Both the position numbers and the translations under genes were made by a program. This document shows positions 40,556 to 52,205 of a stretch of 64,000 bases of DNA, one piece after another. Numbering within the stretch: position 1 is the stretch's first letter; each line of letters starts with the position of its first letter. The notes beneath the pieces are model-generated. The model saw only the letters and a program-made list of their open reading frames with translations. It made no database searches and had not been told where the DNA came from. The DNA lies in the NCBI GenBank assembly GCA_035578155.1, contig JAPWDM010000001.1:5336172-5400171 (forward strand), written 5' to 3'. Source of the stretch: Brachynemurus nebulosus (lineage: Eukaryota; Arthropoda; Insecta; Neuroptera; Myrmeleontidae).

Positions 40556-41834
40556 AAATTTTCAAAATAATATTCTCCTAATCAGTACCGTAGTTAGCCT
40601 TAATATGCCCTTGCTTCTACCAAAACGTTGATTGCAGCAGTTCATCAATAAATTTACAAGAATATTTTAAATTATTATTTTATTTGTGCAGTATTTTACA
40701 TTTTTAAAGTCTTGGACCAAAAAAAAAAACAAAAAAAGAGATTGTCATTTCAGAAGGTTGGTTAAGTGCGATTTGACGGAACCTTATTTTAATGAATATG
40801 CGGTCCCATAAGGACTTTTTAGATGTCCTTCGTAGTCCTAAAAATATTTATATGTAGAGATAATTATATTGTATAATATGCCGAATCAATCAAGGGTATT
40901 CGTTACAAGCCTATCAAAACGTATTATGCAGCGACCATTAAAAAAACTGCAATCCCCCCCCCTCTAATTTCAAAACTGAATCCGGTCATGTTTGCAAAAT
41001 TATTATACAATATACTTAAGCTAAAAAAAATTATGAATTACATTCATTATAAATATATACAATAAGCTCATTTAAATATACTGACAACATTTGAAAAAAA
41101 ATAAAAGCGAAATATACAACAATTACAATATAAATTTATACAATCATAATATTATAGATACTTCAAAAAAAAAAAAAAAAAATACATAATCAACTCACGA
41201 TCGATTAAATATCGAAAAATTATCAACCAATTTTTAAACATTTTTTAATTAAGTTTATCTTTAATAAAAATAATGCACTGGCACATTTTCACATTGGTTA
41301 TTTTATTAAACACATGATACTTTTTTTGCACATAATATATAATCATTTTAAACACAAATATTTCAATTTACGTAACAGAAACATTTATTATGATATGAAA
41401 GAGATTATTGAGGTATTTGAAATATTTCATAAAAATAGAAAAAATTCGATGCACTTACAAAAACTGTTCGTTTTAAAAATACAGAAATATACAATTTTTT
41501 AAAATTACCACCTTTATTTTTTGAAAATATTAAATTGGTGAAACGCAGACAAATCGGTATAAACAAAATTATTTGATTTATATGTAATTGGAAGCCACCT
41601 ACAGTGTTTAGGCGGTTTAATTAAATATTTAAAAAAATCTATTCAAAAATATATTTCACAATTTTTTAATTTGTAATGAAATTTCTCATTTTTGTTGTGC
41701 TTACGAAAAGAGCTTTAAATAAATTTAACAACTTGGTCACTGGATTATTATCATTTTTAATTGTTGTATAAGGCAAACGAACCCAGTTGCTGTTTTAGGA
41801 ACTACATATACAGATGAATAGTGCAAATTTTTTT
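40556..41834. other. 3' flank of the SNX9-like gene; no other gene
   Basis: AT-rich sequence downstream (minus strand) of the sorting nexin stop, presumably holding its 3' UTR. An A run follows the stop almost at once (TAA then eight A). A C8 run is at about 40955. No repeats with clear ends. Confidence 0.4.
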
Positions 41835-43499
41835 TTATTCTTCATAGAGTTCTAAGGTACTTTGCAATTTATAAACTATATTTTGATAAAATTCAATTTG
41901 TTGTTGTAAGAATTTTTTCATTGTCTGTCGCATATCAATATTTCGCTCTTTTCTAAAATGATTGATTTCGGCTAGTATCGCGTAATTGATGACATCCGTT
42001 TTCCGGGTGACTTCGTTCAATTCGGCCACATTCATTTTTTGATCGGACGTCAATTTTTCACACTCTTTACGTTTATTCATTGCCACTTTATGTACGGATA
42101 ACACTTCTGGAAAACCGGCTGTTATTCCTTTATATAAATGTAATCGATCGCCCAGCGGTTCCCAATCGTATTTCGGTTGTTCCTCGAACATTTTACTTAT
42201 TTCGATGTATGTGCTTCCGGTTCGTTTGATGGCTTCCGTTAGATTCGATGGTGGATATATTGAATTATCTTCGCCCATTTCCAGTGAACCGCCTAACGCG
42301 TAGAAACTTTCGCCAATTTTTTGATACTCGCGTTTGTACGGGCCCTGACATTTTTTCGTCTGTTCAGTCGACGTGGTCATTAAATTTTTTAACGAATTAT
42401 CTAAACTATATATAAAATTTACGCATCGCTCGATCTGTGGATCTAACACACTTGGAAGTAGTATTTTCTCGGGCGCTTCTAACAGTACACAAAAATTTGC
42501 ACCGATTAAAGTGTCTTTTTCCGCTTGTCTTTTACCTTGTTTCCATCGTTTCTCGTCGGTACACGTTAAGAAATGCTGCCAAACTTCACACACCGATAGA
42601 ACTGGGTGCCGACAAACCCAGTCGACGAAAGCTTGTAACTGAACTCGACGATGTTCGATAAATTGTTCATCGTAACGATTTGATATTTGTTTATCGGGTA
42701 ACGGAGGAATTGGAATGAGTAGAAATTTTTCAGTTAATCGCTCGTGTAACCAATCGAAATGTTTATATCGCCTTGACACTTGAATATTGTTAAAACTTGG
42801 GGTCAACTGATACGCTATGAAGCTTTTTAGACCTTTCAATTTTGATTCTTTTTTTGGCGAGGCCACTTGAACAGTGTAATGACGGTTAATTGTTGGCCAG
42901 CTTACGATTTGATCCACTAAACTAATATATATTTTATCCGCCTCTGAAACTTGTACTTTTAGATCTCCGGCTATGTATCCCTCGATACCTGCTGATTTGG
43001 CAAACGTGGAAAATCGATTTAAACTTTTCTTGGCGACAGGACCTTTATTTTCACTACTGTAATTTGACACGCTGTCAGTATCACCTTGATATGCGGGTAT
43101 TGCTGGTAACGGAGCAGTTGGTGCGGCCCCAATATTTTCATTTGCGTACACTTGTTGCGATTGTTGTCCTGGCCCTATTTCGGAATATGTATCTTCATCC
43201 CATTCATCATCCCACGCATCTGGATCATTTGAAATCATGTTGCCGGACTCCCAATTTTCTGGTATCGCATCTGGTGGTAGCATGGGTGGCGGTCTATCTG
43301 GCGGACCACTGGTTGAAATTGTTTCAACATACGCTGCCGGAAATAATCCAGACTTCCCACTAGAATTTGTCCCTTCCCACCATCCTTCACCCACATCACT
43401 ACGCGTAACTGTTAAAATTTCACCAGCTTTAATTGACAGTTCAGCTGTACCCGGTTCCCCCGTAAAATCATACAGTGCTGCTACTTTAAAACCAGACAT
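41835..43499 (-). CDS. SH3PX1: Sorting nexin, SNX9/18/33 class (SH3PX1-like)
   Basis: A peripheral membrane protein that couples phosphoinositide binding and membrane curvature to actin/dynamin during endocytosis (family knowledge). 554 aa, ATG at 43499-43497, one exon. Domains in order: SH3 at about 1-62 with ALYDF (8-12), WW (40-41) and GLFPAAYVE (51-59); low-complexity linker with the acidic WDDEWDED block typical of SNX9 proteins (about 95-103); PX domain, about 205-320, with [10 protein letters not shown], the proline loop IPPLPDK and [11 protein letters not shown] for lipid binding; C-terminal BAR domain about 340-554, helical and charged, with [17 protein letters not shown] and [18 protein letters not shown]. 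Length is normal and nothing is broken. It is unusual only in being intron-free over the coding region. No partner genes lie nearby. The gene symbol is given by family and ortholog identity was not tested. Confidence 0.96.
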   Translation of the reverse strand: MSGFKVAALYDFTGEPGTAELSIKAGEILTVTRSDVGEGWWEGTNSSGKSGLFPAAYVETISTSGPPDRPPPMLPPDAIPENWESGNMISNDPDAWDDEWDEDTYSEIGPGQQSQQVYANENIGAAPTAPLPAIPAYQGDTDSVSNYSSENKGPVAKKSLNRFSTFAKSAGIEGYIAGDLKVQVSEADKIYISLVDQIVSWPTINRHYTVQVASPKKESKLKGLKSFIAYQLTPSFNNIQVSRRYKHFDWLHERLTEKFLLIPIPPLPDKQISNRYDEQFIEHRRVQLQAFVDWVCRHPVLSVCEVWQHFLTCTDEKRWKQGKRQAEKDTLIGANFCVLLEAPEKILLPSVLDPQIERCVNFIYSLDNSLKNLMTTSTEQTKKCQGPYKREYQKIGESFYALGGSLEMGEDNSIYPPSNLTEAIKRTGSTYIEISKMFEEQPKYDWEPLGDRLHLYKGITAGFPEVLSVHKVAMNKRKECEKLTSDQKMNVAELNEVTRKTDVINYAILAEINHFRKERNIDMRQTMKKFLQQQIEFYQNIVYKLQSTLELYEE

Positions 43500-44347
43500 G
43501 ATTCAATGACTCATTAATTTCAAATGAATAAAGACACAATCTTTGTTTTAAATTTTTATAATTTCATGAAATTTATACTTTAACACGTAAATATGTGTAC
43601 ATATGTATTAATATTAACCCACAAAAATATATATAAATAATAAAATTGGATAGATAAAACAATGACAGCAATTTTATTTCACTTTGACACTTTCTTATAA
43701 CCTAAAATTTTCAACACGTTATTTTAACGTTTTAGAAATTGTAATGTAGATTTTGTATGAAATTTAAATATTTAATAAAATAGTTTCACTTTTTTAGAAT
43801 AAATTTTATTAAAAATATACATAGAAAATTTTTTTAAAATAATTTTTTCAATTATCAAAGTGAACATTTCAAGTATTCTATATAATCACTTCGTACGCTT
43901 GGTTCAGTTTAACAAACTGTCACAGTGGAGCGCTCCTTTCAACAGTGTGTTGTAGATACGTATTGTGCTTGCAGATGTACACACACATGAATTCATTACA
44001 TACCTACAGTAAGTCAACAAAAATTTGATCAAAAACGTATCAGATTAGTAGTATATTACGTGATTGAGGTTGTAAGTTGCATATTAGACAAGCGAAAAAG
44101 TCACGCAAGAGCCGCGCAATGGCGAGTGCGTAATTGCGCGAGAGTGTAATATGCCTTACAACCGAGTTACGTATTATACTTTATCTACGACTAACATGAA
44201 ATTCACAATAAATGATAAAAATTTGGTATAAATCTACAAATTCCAATACATTAAAATTATGTAGTATTTGAAATTTATTAAAAACAAACGTAAACATTTA
44301 GTCGCTAGGTAAAATTTTTGTACAAATTCTAATATGTATAATATGTA
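43500..44347. other. 5' flank of the SNX9-like gene
   Basis: Upstream of the start codon the sequence is AT-rich until a GC-richer block at 43890-43985, which may hold the promoter. 44050-44180 is a small imperfect hairpin (GTATATTACGTGATTGAGG pairs with sequence ending CGAGTTACGTATTATAC), similar in style to inverted patches at 34950 and 46070. Confidence 0.4.
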
Positions 44348-44714
44348 CAGGGCTTTCATTATATATCGAGACCCACGTGACCAAATATAATTTACGCCAT
44401 ATTTGTGTGTATGGTAATTATTAAAAAAAAATACCCTAAATGCGGTATTATTTAAAAGTCTGTTATATAACAATACTATTTTACATAATAAGAACTTAAT
44501 TTAAGATTATTTATGAAATTTATTATATCCTTCAACTAAATTTTTAATGTACTATACGAATCACTGAAATATACGAATGATTTCGGTTATTTACTTTTAG
44601 TGTTTTCAGCTAGCAACTAACTTCACTACAGTGCCACCAACATACAGTAAACAAATTACCAAGCGCCCTAAAAAAATTTGATCACGTGGGTATCCATATA
44701 TAATGAAAGCCCGG
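44348..44714. mobile_element. TA-flanked MITE with ~40-bp inverted repeats
   Basis: Ends CAGGGCTTTCATTATATAT and ATATATAATGAAAGCCCGG, continuing into CCCACGTGA / TCACGTGGG, bordered by TA (44346-44347, 44715-44716). Non-coding. Confidence 0.78.
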
Positions 44715-44716
44715 TA

Positions 44717-45675
44717 TATCACTGTATAATATATTATATAATATATAAGAATTAATAAAAGTGTAGTAAGCATTGATACTTTACGTTTATGTACATTGTA
44801 TATAAGTGTAAAGACCCATTTTTTGTACAGCTGGATATATATAGCTGTATGTAAAAGGTAGCTTACTTAGATAGTATTTTGTACAATAAACAAGCAATTT
44901 CATGGTACTCGTAGATAAAAATTTTTTTCAGCTAGTTGGACTTTGACTTGTTTTTTTAGCCATTTCTAAGAATGTATTTATAGTAATCTGAGATAGTAAA
45001 TTAATTTTTAGAAAATATTTACTATGTAAAAAATTTTATTTGCCCATATAATATGTACGTATTCAATCATTGTTGGCAAGTGGTTGATAACAATGACAAA
45101 CAATCATTGTTATTCGCACCGCTACAGGTGGTGCACGACTAGTCACCTTAAGCTGTGGCAGACTAACAAATGACTCCAAACGATCCACACATTTCTGACT
45201 TTACATTGCTTCTAGTGTTCTGAGCTATTCTGCCTCTAGATCTGAGCTATTGTGATTGCTGACTTCGCTTCATTTCTATATGTTGCAGTGAAGCCCTACG
45301 CGAAGCGACTGCATTCACCTAGCTAGATTAAAAGTTTAGAATTGTTACCGAAAAGAAACACATTAATTTTTACTCTCATAGATTAGAGAAATTGATATTT
45401 TCACTAATTTAAAAAAAAAGAAAGATAAAAATAATTTTTTATTACTCATGCGGAAGAAGTACTAACTTGGCGCGCACAGTTTTGTACGCAAAATAGCTGT
45501 TTGCCTACCGTACTCTTCCCACATACTTTTTTGCGTGCGGAAAGTATACTTTCCACTCGCAAATTAACAATAAAACACTCAAAATTTAATCAAAACACGC
45601 AAAACCACCTCTCGATTTTTCATTTAATAAATATTTCATAATTATTTCTATAGAAACCACCAACAAAGTAATTTA
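44717..45675. other. No gene seen
   Basis: 45060-45330 is less AT-rich (for example GCACCGCTACAGGTGGTGCAC, itself a short palindrome) but has no lasting frame. It could be regulatory DNA upstream of the sorting nexin gene or an old repeat. Confidence 0.3.
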
Positions 45676-45921
45676 AACGATAATAAACAAATATTTTACT
45701 TCGCAAAAATACCACTTTTATTTTGAAACTGTGACAATATTGTTTCGAACCGTCAGTTCATTTTCAAACAGAATTGTTTTTGAAATTCTGTTTGAAAATG
45801 AACTGACGGTTCGAAACAATATTGTCACAGTTTCAAAATAAAAGTGGTATTTTTGCGAAGTAAAATATTTGTTTATTATTTACAAATATGGAATACCATA
45901 AAGTAACGCTCAAATCTATTA
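45676..45921. mobile_element. Foldback MITE, copy 2 (best preserved)
   Basis: The left arm (45676-45774) and right arm (45788-45890) are almost perfect inverses, with AATAAACAAATATTTTACTT at the outer edge and CAGTTCATTTTCAAACAG at the centre. The loop is about 12 bp. The trailing 'ggaataccataaagtaacgctc' is shared with the other copies. Confidence 0.88.
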
Positions 45922-46647
45922 ATAATTTAAACGATAATTAATTCAGAAAAAAAAAGACGAACACAACAATATTATTTTAAAAAGTAATAAAAATGTCAAA
46001 AATAGTGATAATAATAGAAAAAAATATGTGAAATTCGTAATAAAAAATATTATGTGCAACTCGTGTGGGATTGTCGATTGCTCCACTCAAGCGAATGAAC
46101 GCACTCACTACGTTCGTGCGCTCAACTTCGCTTTCGTGGGCTATCGAAAATTTCCCGCACTTATTGCACAATATACGACTATAAACAATAATTAATTCAA
46201 AAAAGGCAAACACTCAAAAAAATTATTTTAAAAAGGAATAAAAAATAGTAATAATAATGGAAAAAAATATGTGAAACTCGTAATAAAAAAAAATAGTTTA
46301 TGCAACCCCTGCAGAATTGTCGATTGCCCGCACTTATTGTATAATATATTATTAAAAAACAAGGTAGCTTTCACAATTCACGTTAATTGAGAATTGAGTT
46401 TTTACACATTTTTTAAGCTGAATCTGTTTATATTGCACCTCATAAACGTATTAAATTGTGATTTCCACTTTACAGTGATTACAATAGTGACAAAAGTACT
46501 GTCTACATACGTTATAATTTACTCTGTCCACAACTATTTTCTTCAAATTCTGATATTGCAAACTGTACTTTATTCACAACACATAAGTCTTCTTGAAATT
46601 TACTATGTTCACAATAAGGAATTGTGAACTGTTGTAAGCAGAAAATA
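45922..46647. other. No gene seen
   Basis: A small duplicated block: 45925-46080 and 46190-46330 share 'aaaatatgtgaaa(t/c)tcgtaataaaaaa' and 'gcaac..gattgtcgattg'. Otherwise AT-rich. Confidence 0.45.
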
Positions 46648-46717
46648 TTAGGTCATAGCACAAATTTTGACACATTTTGTTTTGTAATTATTTTTATTTG
46701 TGTAAATGATTAAATTA

Positions 46718-48026
46718 CAGTAGACTCTCGTTAATTCAAACCTGCGATAATTCGAAACTCTATAATTCAAAGGTATCACGAATTCCATACAAAATCTCTT
46801 TATATTTCAAACTAAAACAATACATTTTTATACAAATTATTAGAATCCAACTGCAGGTAAAATGAATAATTAAAAAGTTTTTTAGCGACAGCCTGCATAT
46901 AAATTATTAAGAACGAACTAAAAGAAAGAAAATTGTTCTACACGTTTCAGTCATTTAAATGACCATCTTCAGGAAAATCAATAATTCAGTTGTGAAAACA
47001 ACTGAGAAAAATAATATCAAAAGGACATAACCTCCAAATGTCAAATGGATGTCAAAATGACAGACGGAATTAAAAAATTAAAAATCAAAGAATCAAAAAA
47101 TTAACGGGCCCCATACTAAATAGGGAAAGTCAAAATCATGATAAAATAAAATATTAGAAGACGAGATGCGACCAAATACTTACCGTATCAGGAAACATCA
47201 AGAATATAAAATTCCAACGAAGTTGTAGGAAAAACAGGTATGTCACAAAGAAATTATGTAACATCACAAAAAAAAAAAAATTACGAAAATCATTAAAATC
47301 ATTTTATTTTCTAATTTTTAATGATTTTCGTAATTTTTTTTTTTTTTTTTTGTGATGTTACATAATTTCTTTGTGACATACCTGTTTTTCCTACAACTTC
47401 GTTGGAATTTTATATTCTTGATGTTTCCTGATACGGTAAGTATTTGGTCGCATCTCGTCTTCTAATATTTTATTTTATCATGATTTTGACTTTCCCTATT
47501 TAGTATGGGGCCCGTTAATTTTTTGATTCTTTGATTTTTAATTTTTTAATTCCGTCTGTTATTTTGACATCGATTTGACATTTGGAGGTTATGTCCTTTT
47601 GATATTATTTTTCTCAGTTGTTTTCACAACTGAATTATTGATTTTCCTGAAGATGGTCATTTAAATGACTGAAACATGTAGAACAATTTTCTTTCTTTTA
47701 GTTCGTTCTTAATAATTTATATGCAGGCTGTCGCTAAAAAATTTTTTCATTATACATTTTTATACACTTGGTAATTCGGACGACAAAATCATTGCTACGT
47801 AACAAAACGACGCGTTAATTCGAACTCATCGGCGTCAAACACTCGACAATTCAAAGTTGCAGAGAGAAAGAGACAGAAAGATTATAAGTACATTTTGAGA
47901 CAAGTTCAAGTTCATTCATCGCAAATGCTTAAAAAATTAAAATTGTTACCAGGGATAATTCGAACCTCTCTATAATTCGTAATATTTTAAGCGTCCCTCG
48001 AGTTTCGAATTAACGAGAGTCGACTG
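46718..48026. mobile_element. pogo/Tigger-like element nested in the mariner relic
   Basis: Ends CAGTAGACTCTCGTTAATTC and GAATTAACGAGAGTCGACTG, bordered by TA (46716-46717, 48027-48028). Further inward, 'gataattcgaaactctataattc' and 'gggataattcgaacctctctataattcg' also pair. Its middle is occupied by the foldback element 46871-47747. Without that insertion it would be about 430 bp, a MITE. Confidence 0.82.
46871..47747. mobile_element. Foldback element with ~420-bp arms, innermost layer
   Basis: Arms 46871-47293 and 47318-47747 are near-identical inverses, for example TTTTAGCGACAGCCTGCATA at the left edge and TATGCAGGCTGTCGCTAAAA at the right. A loop of about 25 bp sits at about 47294-47317 next to A/T runs. 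The few differences include TGACAG versus TTATTTTGAC near 47064 and 47560. Non-coding. A transcript through it would form a 420-bp hairpin. Confidence 0.9.
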
Positions 48027-48692
48027 TATATACAATATATAAAATTAATCAGTAGTCTCTTGAGTTATCAATGATCCGTCTCCAAACTTCCGGTAATTTG
48101 ACACACCACTGAAAGTACCATTTTGACCACTGTACCTACCAATTATTTCATTTAAATTGGAATCGAGACCTTCTTTCGAGAACTGGGTAATTCCCTCTTC
48201 AAATTGCCTTTGTACTGTAGTATGAGGAATGCCTACATGTTGACTAAGATGCTCGACAGATCAATTACGTGTCACACTTAATGCTTCCTTAATTTTATCA
48301 AAGGCTTCCAGTCTAGAGGTTGATGTTGGTCGATCTTCCCTCGGCAAGTCTTTTGCCTGTACTCTTCCATCTTTGTAAAAATGAAGCTACTTCGCTACCG
48401 TTCTCTTACTAAGGGCATTATACCCTACACTTTTCAAAAGAAACATATGCGAAACTGCCGCAGCGTAATTAAAGAAGACACAAAATTTAAAGAAATTCGT
48501 TGCTTTTGCACGAAAATTGATTTTTAAAATTTTCCATTTTCAAAAATGGTCTTTTAATCACAATAATACTATCAAAAGAAAATCCAGTGTCCACTCTATA
48601 CAAAGCATGAAAAATATGATGACCGCTTAATCTTAAATAAGTAAAAAAATATCAAATATAAAAAGTGTGTCGAAACTTGTGGTATGACCTAA

Positions 48693-49477
48693 TATAATAA
48701 TATATATTTTCTACTTTATACATATGTACACATAAGATCAACTTTCTGACAGTCACTGTACACTACCAATGATTCACCATTAAATACATATGTACATAAT
48801 TCAACATTTTCTATCCTTATCAATGTATATTTGTTTTACCCACGTTTTACCATTTTTTCTCCTTCTTTCGAGGCACCAGCTCAACCAGCTGTAATTCATA
48901 CACTTGTAATGGCGGTGCCACTTGCAAGTACTTTAATGTTTTATTAAAATAAAATAGTAAATTAGTTACTTAAATTTTTTTTCCTATCTTCGCATAGTCT
49001 AGTAATTGTAATAAAATTTTATTTTATTATATACATAATAAGTAGATGTACATATGCATGCACATACATAATAATATACATATTATATCTATATTAATAT
49101 GCTCTATTTTATGAAGCAATACGTAATTAATGCAATATGTATAACTACTTTACTGGAAAAATAATACTCGACTACATTATGTAATTACATACAGACTTAA
49201 ACAATGTGTTGCAGTTTTACTGCCTGCACCCTGGGTCCGACCAGAACGATCAGTCGTACACGTCGTAAAATATGTCATCACCCGATGACTAGAAAACATC
49301 AGTCACTTTATATGCAGGGCCGACAAGAGACGGGGAGCCGGGGCTGTTGCTCAAGAAGTCGAATCCGAAAACGGATTTCGGAGTCAACGATAAGGCACCC
49401 GGCCAAAAGTCAAAAGTGTTTTGATTGTTTTTTTATTTGTCAACTGTATTTTTGGGATTTTCGGGAAAAAATTTTTA
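48693..49477. other. Mostly no gene; one possible terminal exon and a GC-rich patch
   Basis: The possible exon 48847-48930 is listed separately. 49200-49430 is GC-richer (TGCAGGGCCGACAAGAGACG resembles a hAT-type CAGGG end at about 49317) but without the second end. No long coding structure. Confidence 0.3.
48847..48930 (-). CDS. Possible terminal exon, unidentified
   Basis: Minus strand: a weak acceptor (ACATTAAAG, cut at 48931/48930) is followed by 27 codons and TAA at 48847-48849. The peptide YLQVAPPLQVYELQLVELVP then RKKEKKW is protein-like and GC-richer than its surroundings. No upstream exon was found and the stretch is short, so chance remains quite possible. Confidence 0.25.
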   Translation of the reverse strand, partial: YLQVAPPLQVYELQLVELVPRKKEKKW

Positions 49478-50075
49478 TGTTAATTAAAATTCGCCAAGTG
49501 CTTGAAAAATTATCAAAACTGGAGTGGCTGGGACTCGAACCCGAATCTCTTGGTTGCTAGCCAAGCGCCTTACCAATTAGGCCACCGAGTGTTCAATTAT
49601 CAGCTAAAGCTGGACATTAAGTAAACATATAAATATTGGTGTATGTATAAATACGGGCAAAAGTCCGCCATACATTAATAAATAATGTTTCACAGGTACT
49701 CGATAACATTTGAAATTAAAAATGTAACTGCGTCTCGCATTAAAAGAGACGATGTGTTTGATTGATTGTCGAAATTGGAGTGACACTCGAACGAACGGTT
49801 GGTGGCCTAATTGGTAAACCGCTTGGCTAGCAACCAAGAGATCCGGGTTCGAGTCCCAGCCGATCCAGTTTTGATAATTTTTCAAGCACTTTATAAATTT
49901 TAATTAACATAATGATTTGGTCATACATACCAAAGTAAATTGAGTGTTCAAGTATCAACTAAAGCTGGACATTAAGTGAACATATAAATATTGGTGTATG
50001 TACAAATACGGACAAAAGTCCGCCATACATTAATAATGTTTCACAGACACTCGATAACATTTGAAATTTGAAAGA
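49478..50075. mobile_element. Composite SINE: inverted tRNA module + body + tRNA module + body
   Basis: 49510-49586 (minus strand) and 49798-49866 (plus) are tRNA-like modules with A-box TGGCCTAATTGG and consensus B-box GGTTCGAGTCC, and a perfect anticodon stem (CTTGG/CCAAG) around the loop CTAGCAA (Ala-type AGC). Each is followed in its own direction by a shared tail (AATTTTTCAAGCACTT). Two body copies, 49588-49797 and 49937-50070, share GCTAAAGCTGGACATTAAGT-like and GTCCGCCATACATTAAT text with the SINE at 16905-17215. Acceptor stems pair poorly, so these are not working tRNA genes. Confidence 0.78.
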
Positions 50076-50399
50076 TTTTGTTTTTTTCCCGGACGCCGCC
50101 ATTTTCCTCATCGGCTCTGTTTATATACAAAGACTTTTATATCACATCCAAAATAAAATCTTCAATTGTATTCTTCCTAACGAAAACAGGGAAAATCGAA
50201 AGCTATCGTAAAAGAACATTTATTGCATTTTAGTTTATTTTAGTAGATTTTACTAGTTAATATACTTATATTAAAAAAAATAAAAAAATAAAAAATATCG
50301 GTACAAATCGTATTTGCGTAAATAGTGTTTCATACAAAAATACAAACATGAATGATCTCAGCAGAGAGTCATATTTCTTAAAAGGTTTCTAATGCCCTT
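50076..50399. other. No gene seen
   Basis: AT-rich apart from GGACGCCGCCATTTTCCTCA at about 50092. No frame or repeat boundary. Confidence 0.3.
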
Positions 50400-50860
50400 T
50401 TTGATATGGCGCAAAGAAATTTACCTATAGTAGTACTAAAAGAATAACTTCGAAAATCTGTAAGAGCTATTTATTTCTGCTACCAAAATGGCAAAATTCG
50501 ACAAAAGTCTCTTTATGTACTTAACTTTGGTAAAAATAAAAAGAACGACTTCTAAAACCTATAATTTAGTTTCAATTTCATTATTTTATCATTTTATTTA
50601 CGGTTTTTAAGGCACTGAAAAATTTTAGTAAACCTGATGACGTAATCAAATTAAACAGAAATTCTTTTTTCTCAAATAAAGCTTTACTTGTATGGTTTGA
50701 ATTAGGGTGATGGATTGGTTTAGAGTAGCTTGGGTGTGAACTTTTTGTTTTTGCTATCAAAATGACGAAGTTCAATGGAAGTCTTTTTTCTAGTAGTCCC
50801 CGCATGCCTAATTTTGGATAAAATGAAAAAAAATGATTCCGAAGCATTTGTAATTTGATG
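50400..50860. repeat. Dispersed repeat related to 25730-26620
   Basis: 'aagaacgacttctaaaacctataattta', 'ttaaggcactgaaaaattttagtaa', 'gatgacgtaatcaaatta' and 'tcttttttctagtagtcc' occur in the same order as in the 25.7-26.6 kb array. No coding capacity. Confidence 0.7.
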
Positions 50861-51260
50861 CCAATTTGATCATTCTACTATTTTCTCACGGTTTATAGAT
50901 CACTGAAATTCAAAAATTTCACTTCCAGGACCAATAGTTCACAAATAGAATTTGAAAATGAAGTGTATGACTTTATAAAATATGTAAAGAAAGATCAAAC
51001 GCCTTACATTAAATGTTGGGTACGTACATAGACAAAATAATATTAAGTTTTCCTACTAAAAATAATAAAAATATCAATCAAGGTTATTTAAATCAGAATC
51101 AATACCATGATAATTACAACGAAATGTCAAAGTCGATAATATTATTTCACATTTATTTTTTGCACATGTCCAAAAAGGAAAGTGCCACCTACAGGGTGTC
51201 CTGTTTCGATGAGTATCATTTACGTCTTAACTGATAACATTGAATTTGCTTTCACGATAT
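50861..51260. other. No gene seen
   Basis: AT-rich; ACAGGGTGTCCTGTTTCGAT at about 51192 has the style of a dispersed repeat but no boundaries are visible. Confidence 0.3.
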
Positions 51261-51932
51261 TTGGGAGGTACAATCGGAGATAAAAGTACATGAAATTAGA
51301 AATTCGTGAATAATTGCGTTGTATAACAAACTAAGAGGTAAATAAATAGTTATATTTGTTAAATAATAGCTACCACTACAACTGATTGTACAATACATCA
51401 AACTATAGCTCTCAGCTGAGTACAATAGCTGAGTACATTCTGAGGATTTTTCGGAGAATTTCAAAATACTACGAGACGATTGAAAATTTAGTAGAATGTT
51501 CCTCATTAAATACTAAGGCCCCTGTGAAAATTTCAAACCGATTCACTAAGCCGTTAAAAAGCTATTTAATCTGTTCTGTTTTCGAATTTCCATACGAGTA
51601 CGTGTAAAATTAGTTTGTTTTTCTTTTAATAACTTTTTAACGGCTTAGTGAATCGGTTTGAAATTTTCACAGGGGCCTTAGTATTAAATGCGGAACATTC
51701 TACTAAATTTTCAATCGTCTCGTAGCATTTTGAAATTCTCCGAAAAATCCTCAGAATGTACTCAGCTCTTGTACTCAGCTGAGAGCTATAGTTTGATGTA
51801 TTGTACAATCAGTTGTAGTGATAGCTATTATTTAACAAAGATAACTATTTATTTACCTCATAGTTTGTTATACAACGCAACTATTCACGAATTTCTAATT
51901 TCATGTACTTTTATCTCCGATTGTACCTCCCA
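51261..51932. mobile_element. Foldback element with ~300-bp arms
   Basis: Arms 51261-51561 and 51632-51932 are inverted copies at roughly 95% identity by eye (TTGGGAGGTACAATCGGAGA at the left edge, TCCGATTGTACCTCCCAAAC at the right). The loop is about 70 bp. The two arms give near-identical chance frames of about 60-110 codons. No target duplication was identified. Confidence 0.87.
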
Positions 51933-51989
51933 AACATCCTTAAGCAAAAAAAAAAATCACAAGAGTTGGATAAATATATTTTTTAATAA

Positions 51990-52205
51990 TTTTTTTAGCA
52001 TTTGCCCGCGGCTTCGCCCTTGTGGTGTTTGAAATTATAACTGTATGACATTTTTGAGAGTTGCCACGGGGGCAACCGATTGCTATAGTCAGGAGCTTTA
52101 TAGCTTTTATGGTTTCGAGCTATGATACAAGCTTATAGATTTTTAAATGAGACTATATATTAATTTTTCGATAAAACTGATGTAATGTATTACATCAGTT
52201 TTTGT
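51990..52205. repeat. Retroelement-tail-like sequence and a short perfect hairpin
   Basis: GCCCGCGGCTTCGCCCTTGT at about 52004 is of a type often seen at the ends of arthropod LINE/SINE repeats. 52173-52202 is a perfect hairpin (AAAACTGATGTAAT, GT loop, and its inverse). Confidence 0.45.

Larger units (their letters stand above)
46648..48692 (-). mobile_element. mariner-like element, outer layer of a three-level nest
   Basis: Inverted ends TTAGGTCATAGCACAAATTT and ...ACTTGTGGTATGACCTAA, bordered by TA (46646-46647, 48693-48694). The minus strand at about 48180-48450 encodes a mariner-type transposase DNA-binding region: ALSKRTVAK, stop, LHFYKDGRVQAKDLPRE, RPTSTSRLEAFDKIKEAL, and after another stop SVEHLSQHVGIPHTTVQRQ (second helix-turn-helix). 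The catalytic domain is missing, so it is inactive. A TA-flanked element (46718-48026) is inserted near its left end. Confidence 0.87.

Noticed and set aside
42373..43509. Plus-strand frames of 74-99 codons opposite the sorting nexin gene
   Set aside because: Antisense shadows of a clear 554-codon gene.
51252..52032. Near-identical 60-114-codon frames on both strands
   Set aside because: Chance frames duplicated by the two arms of the foldback element.
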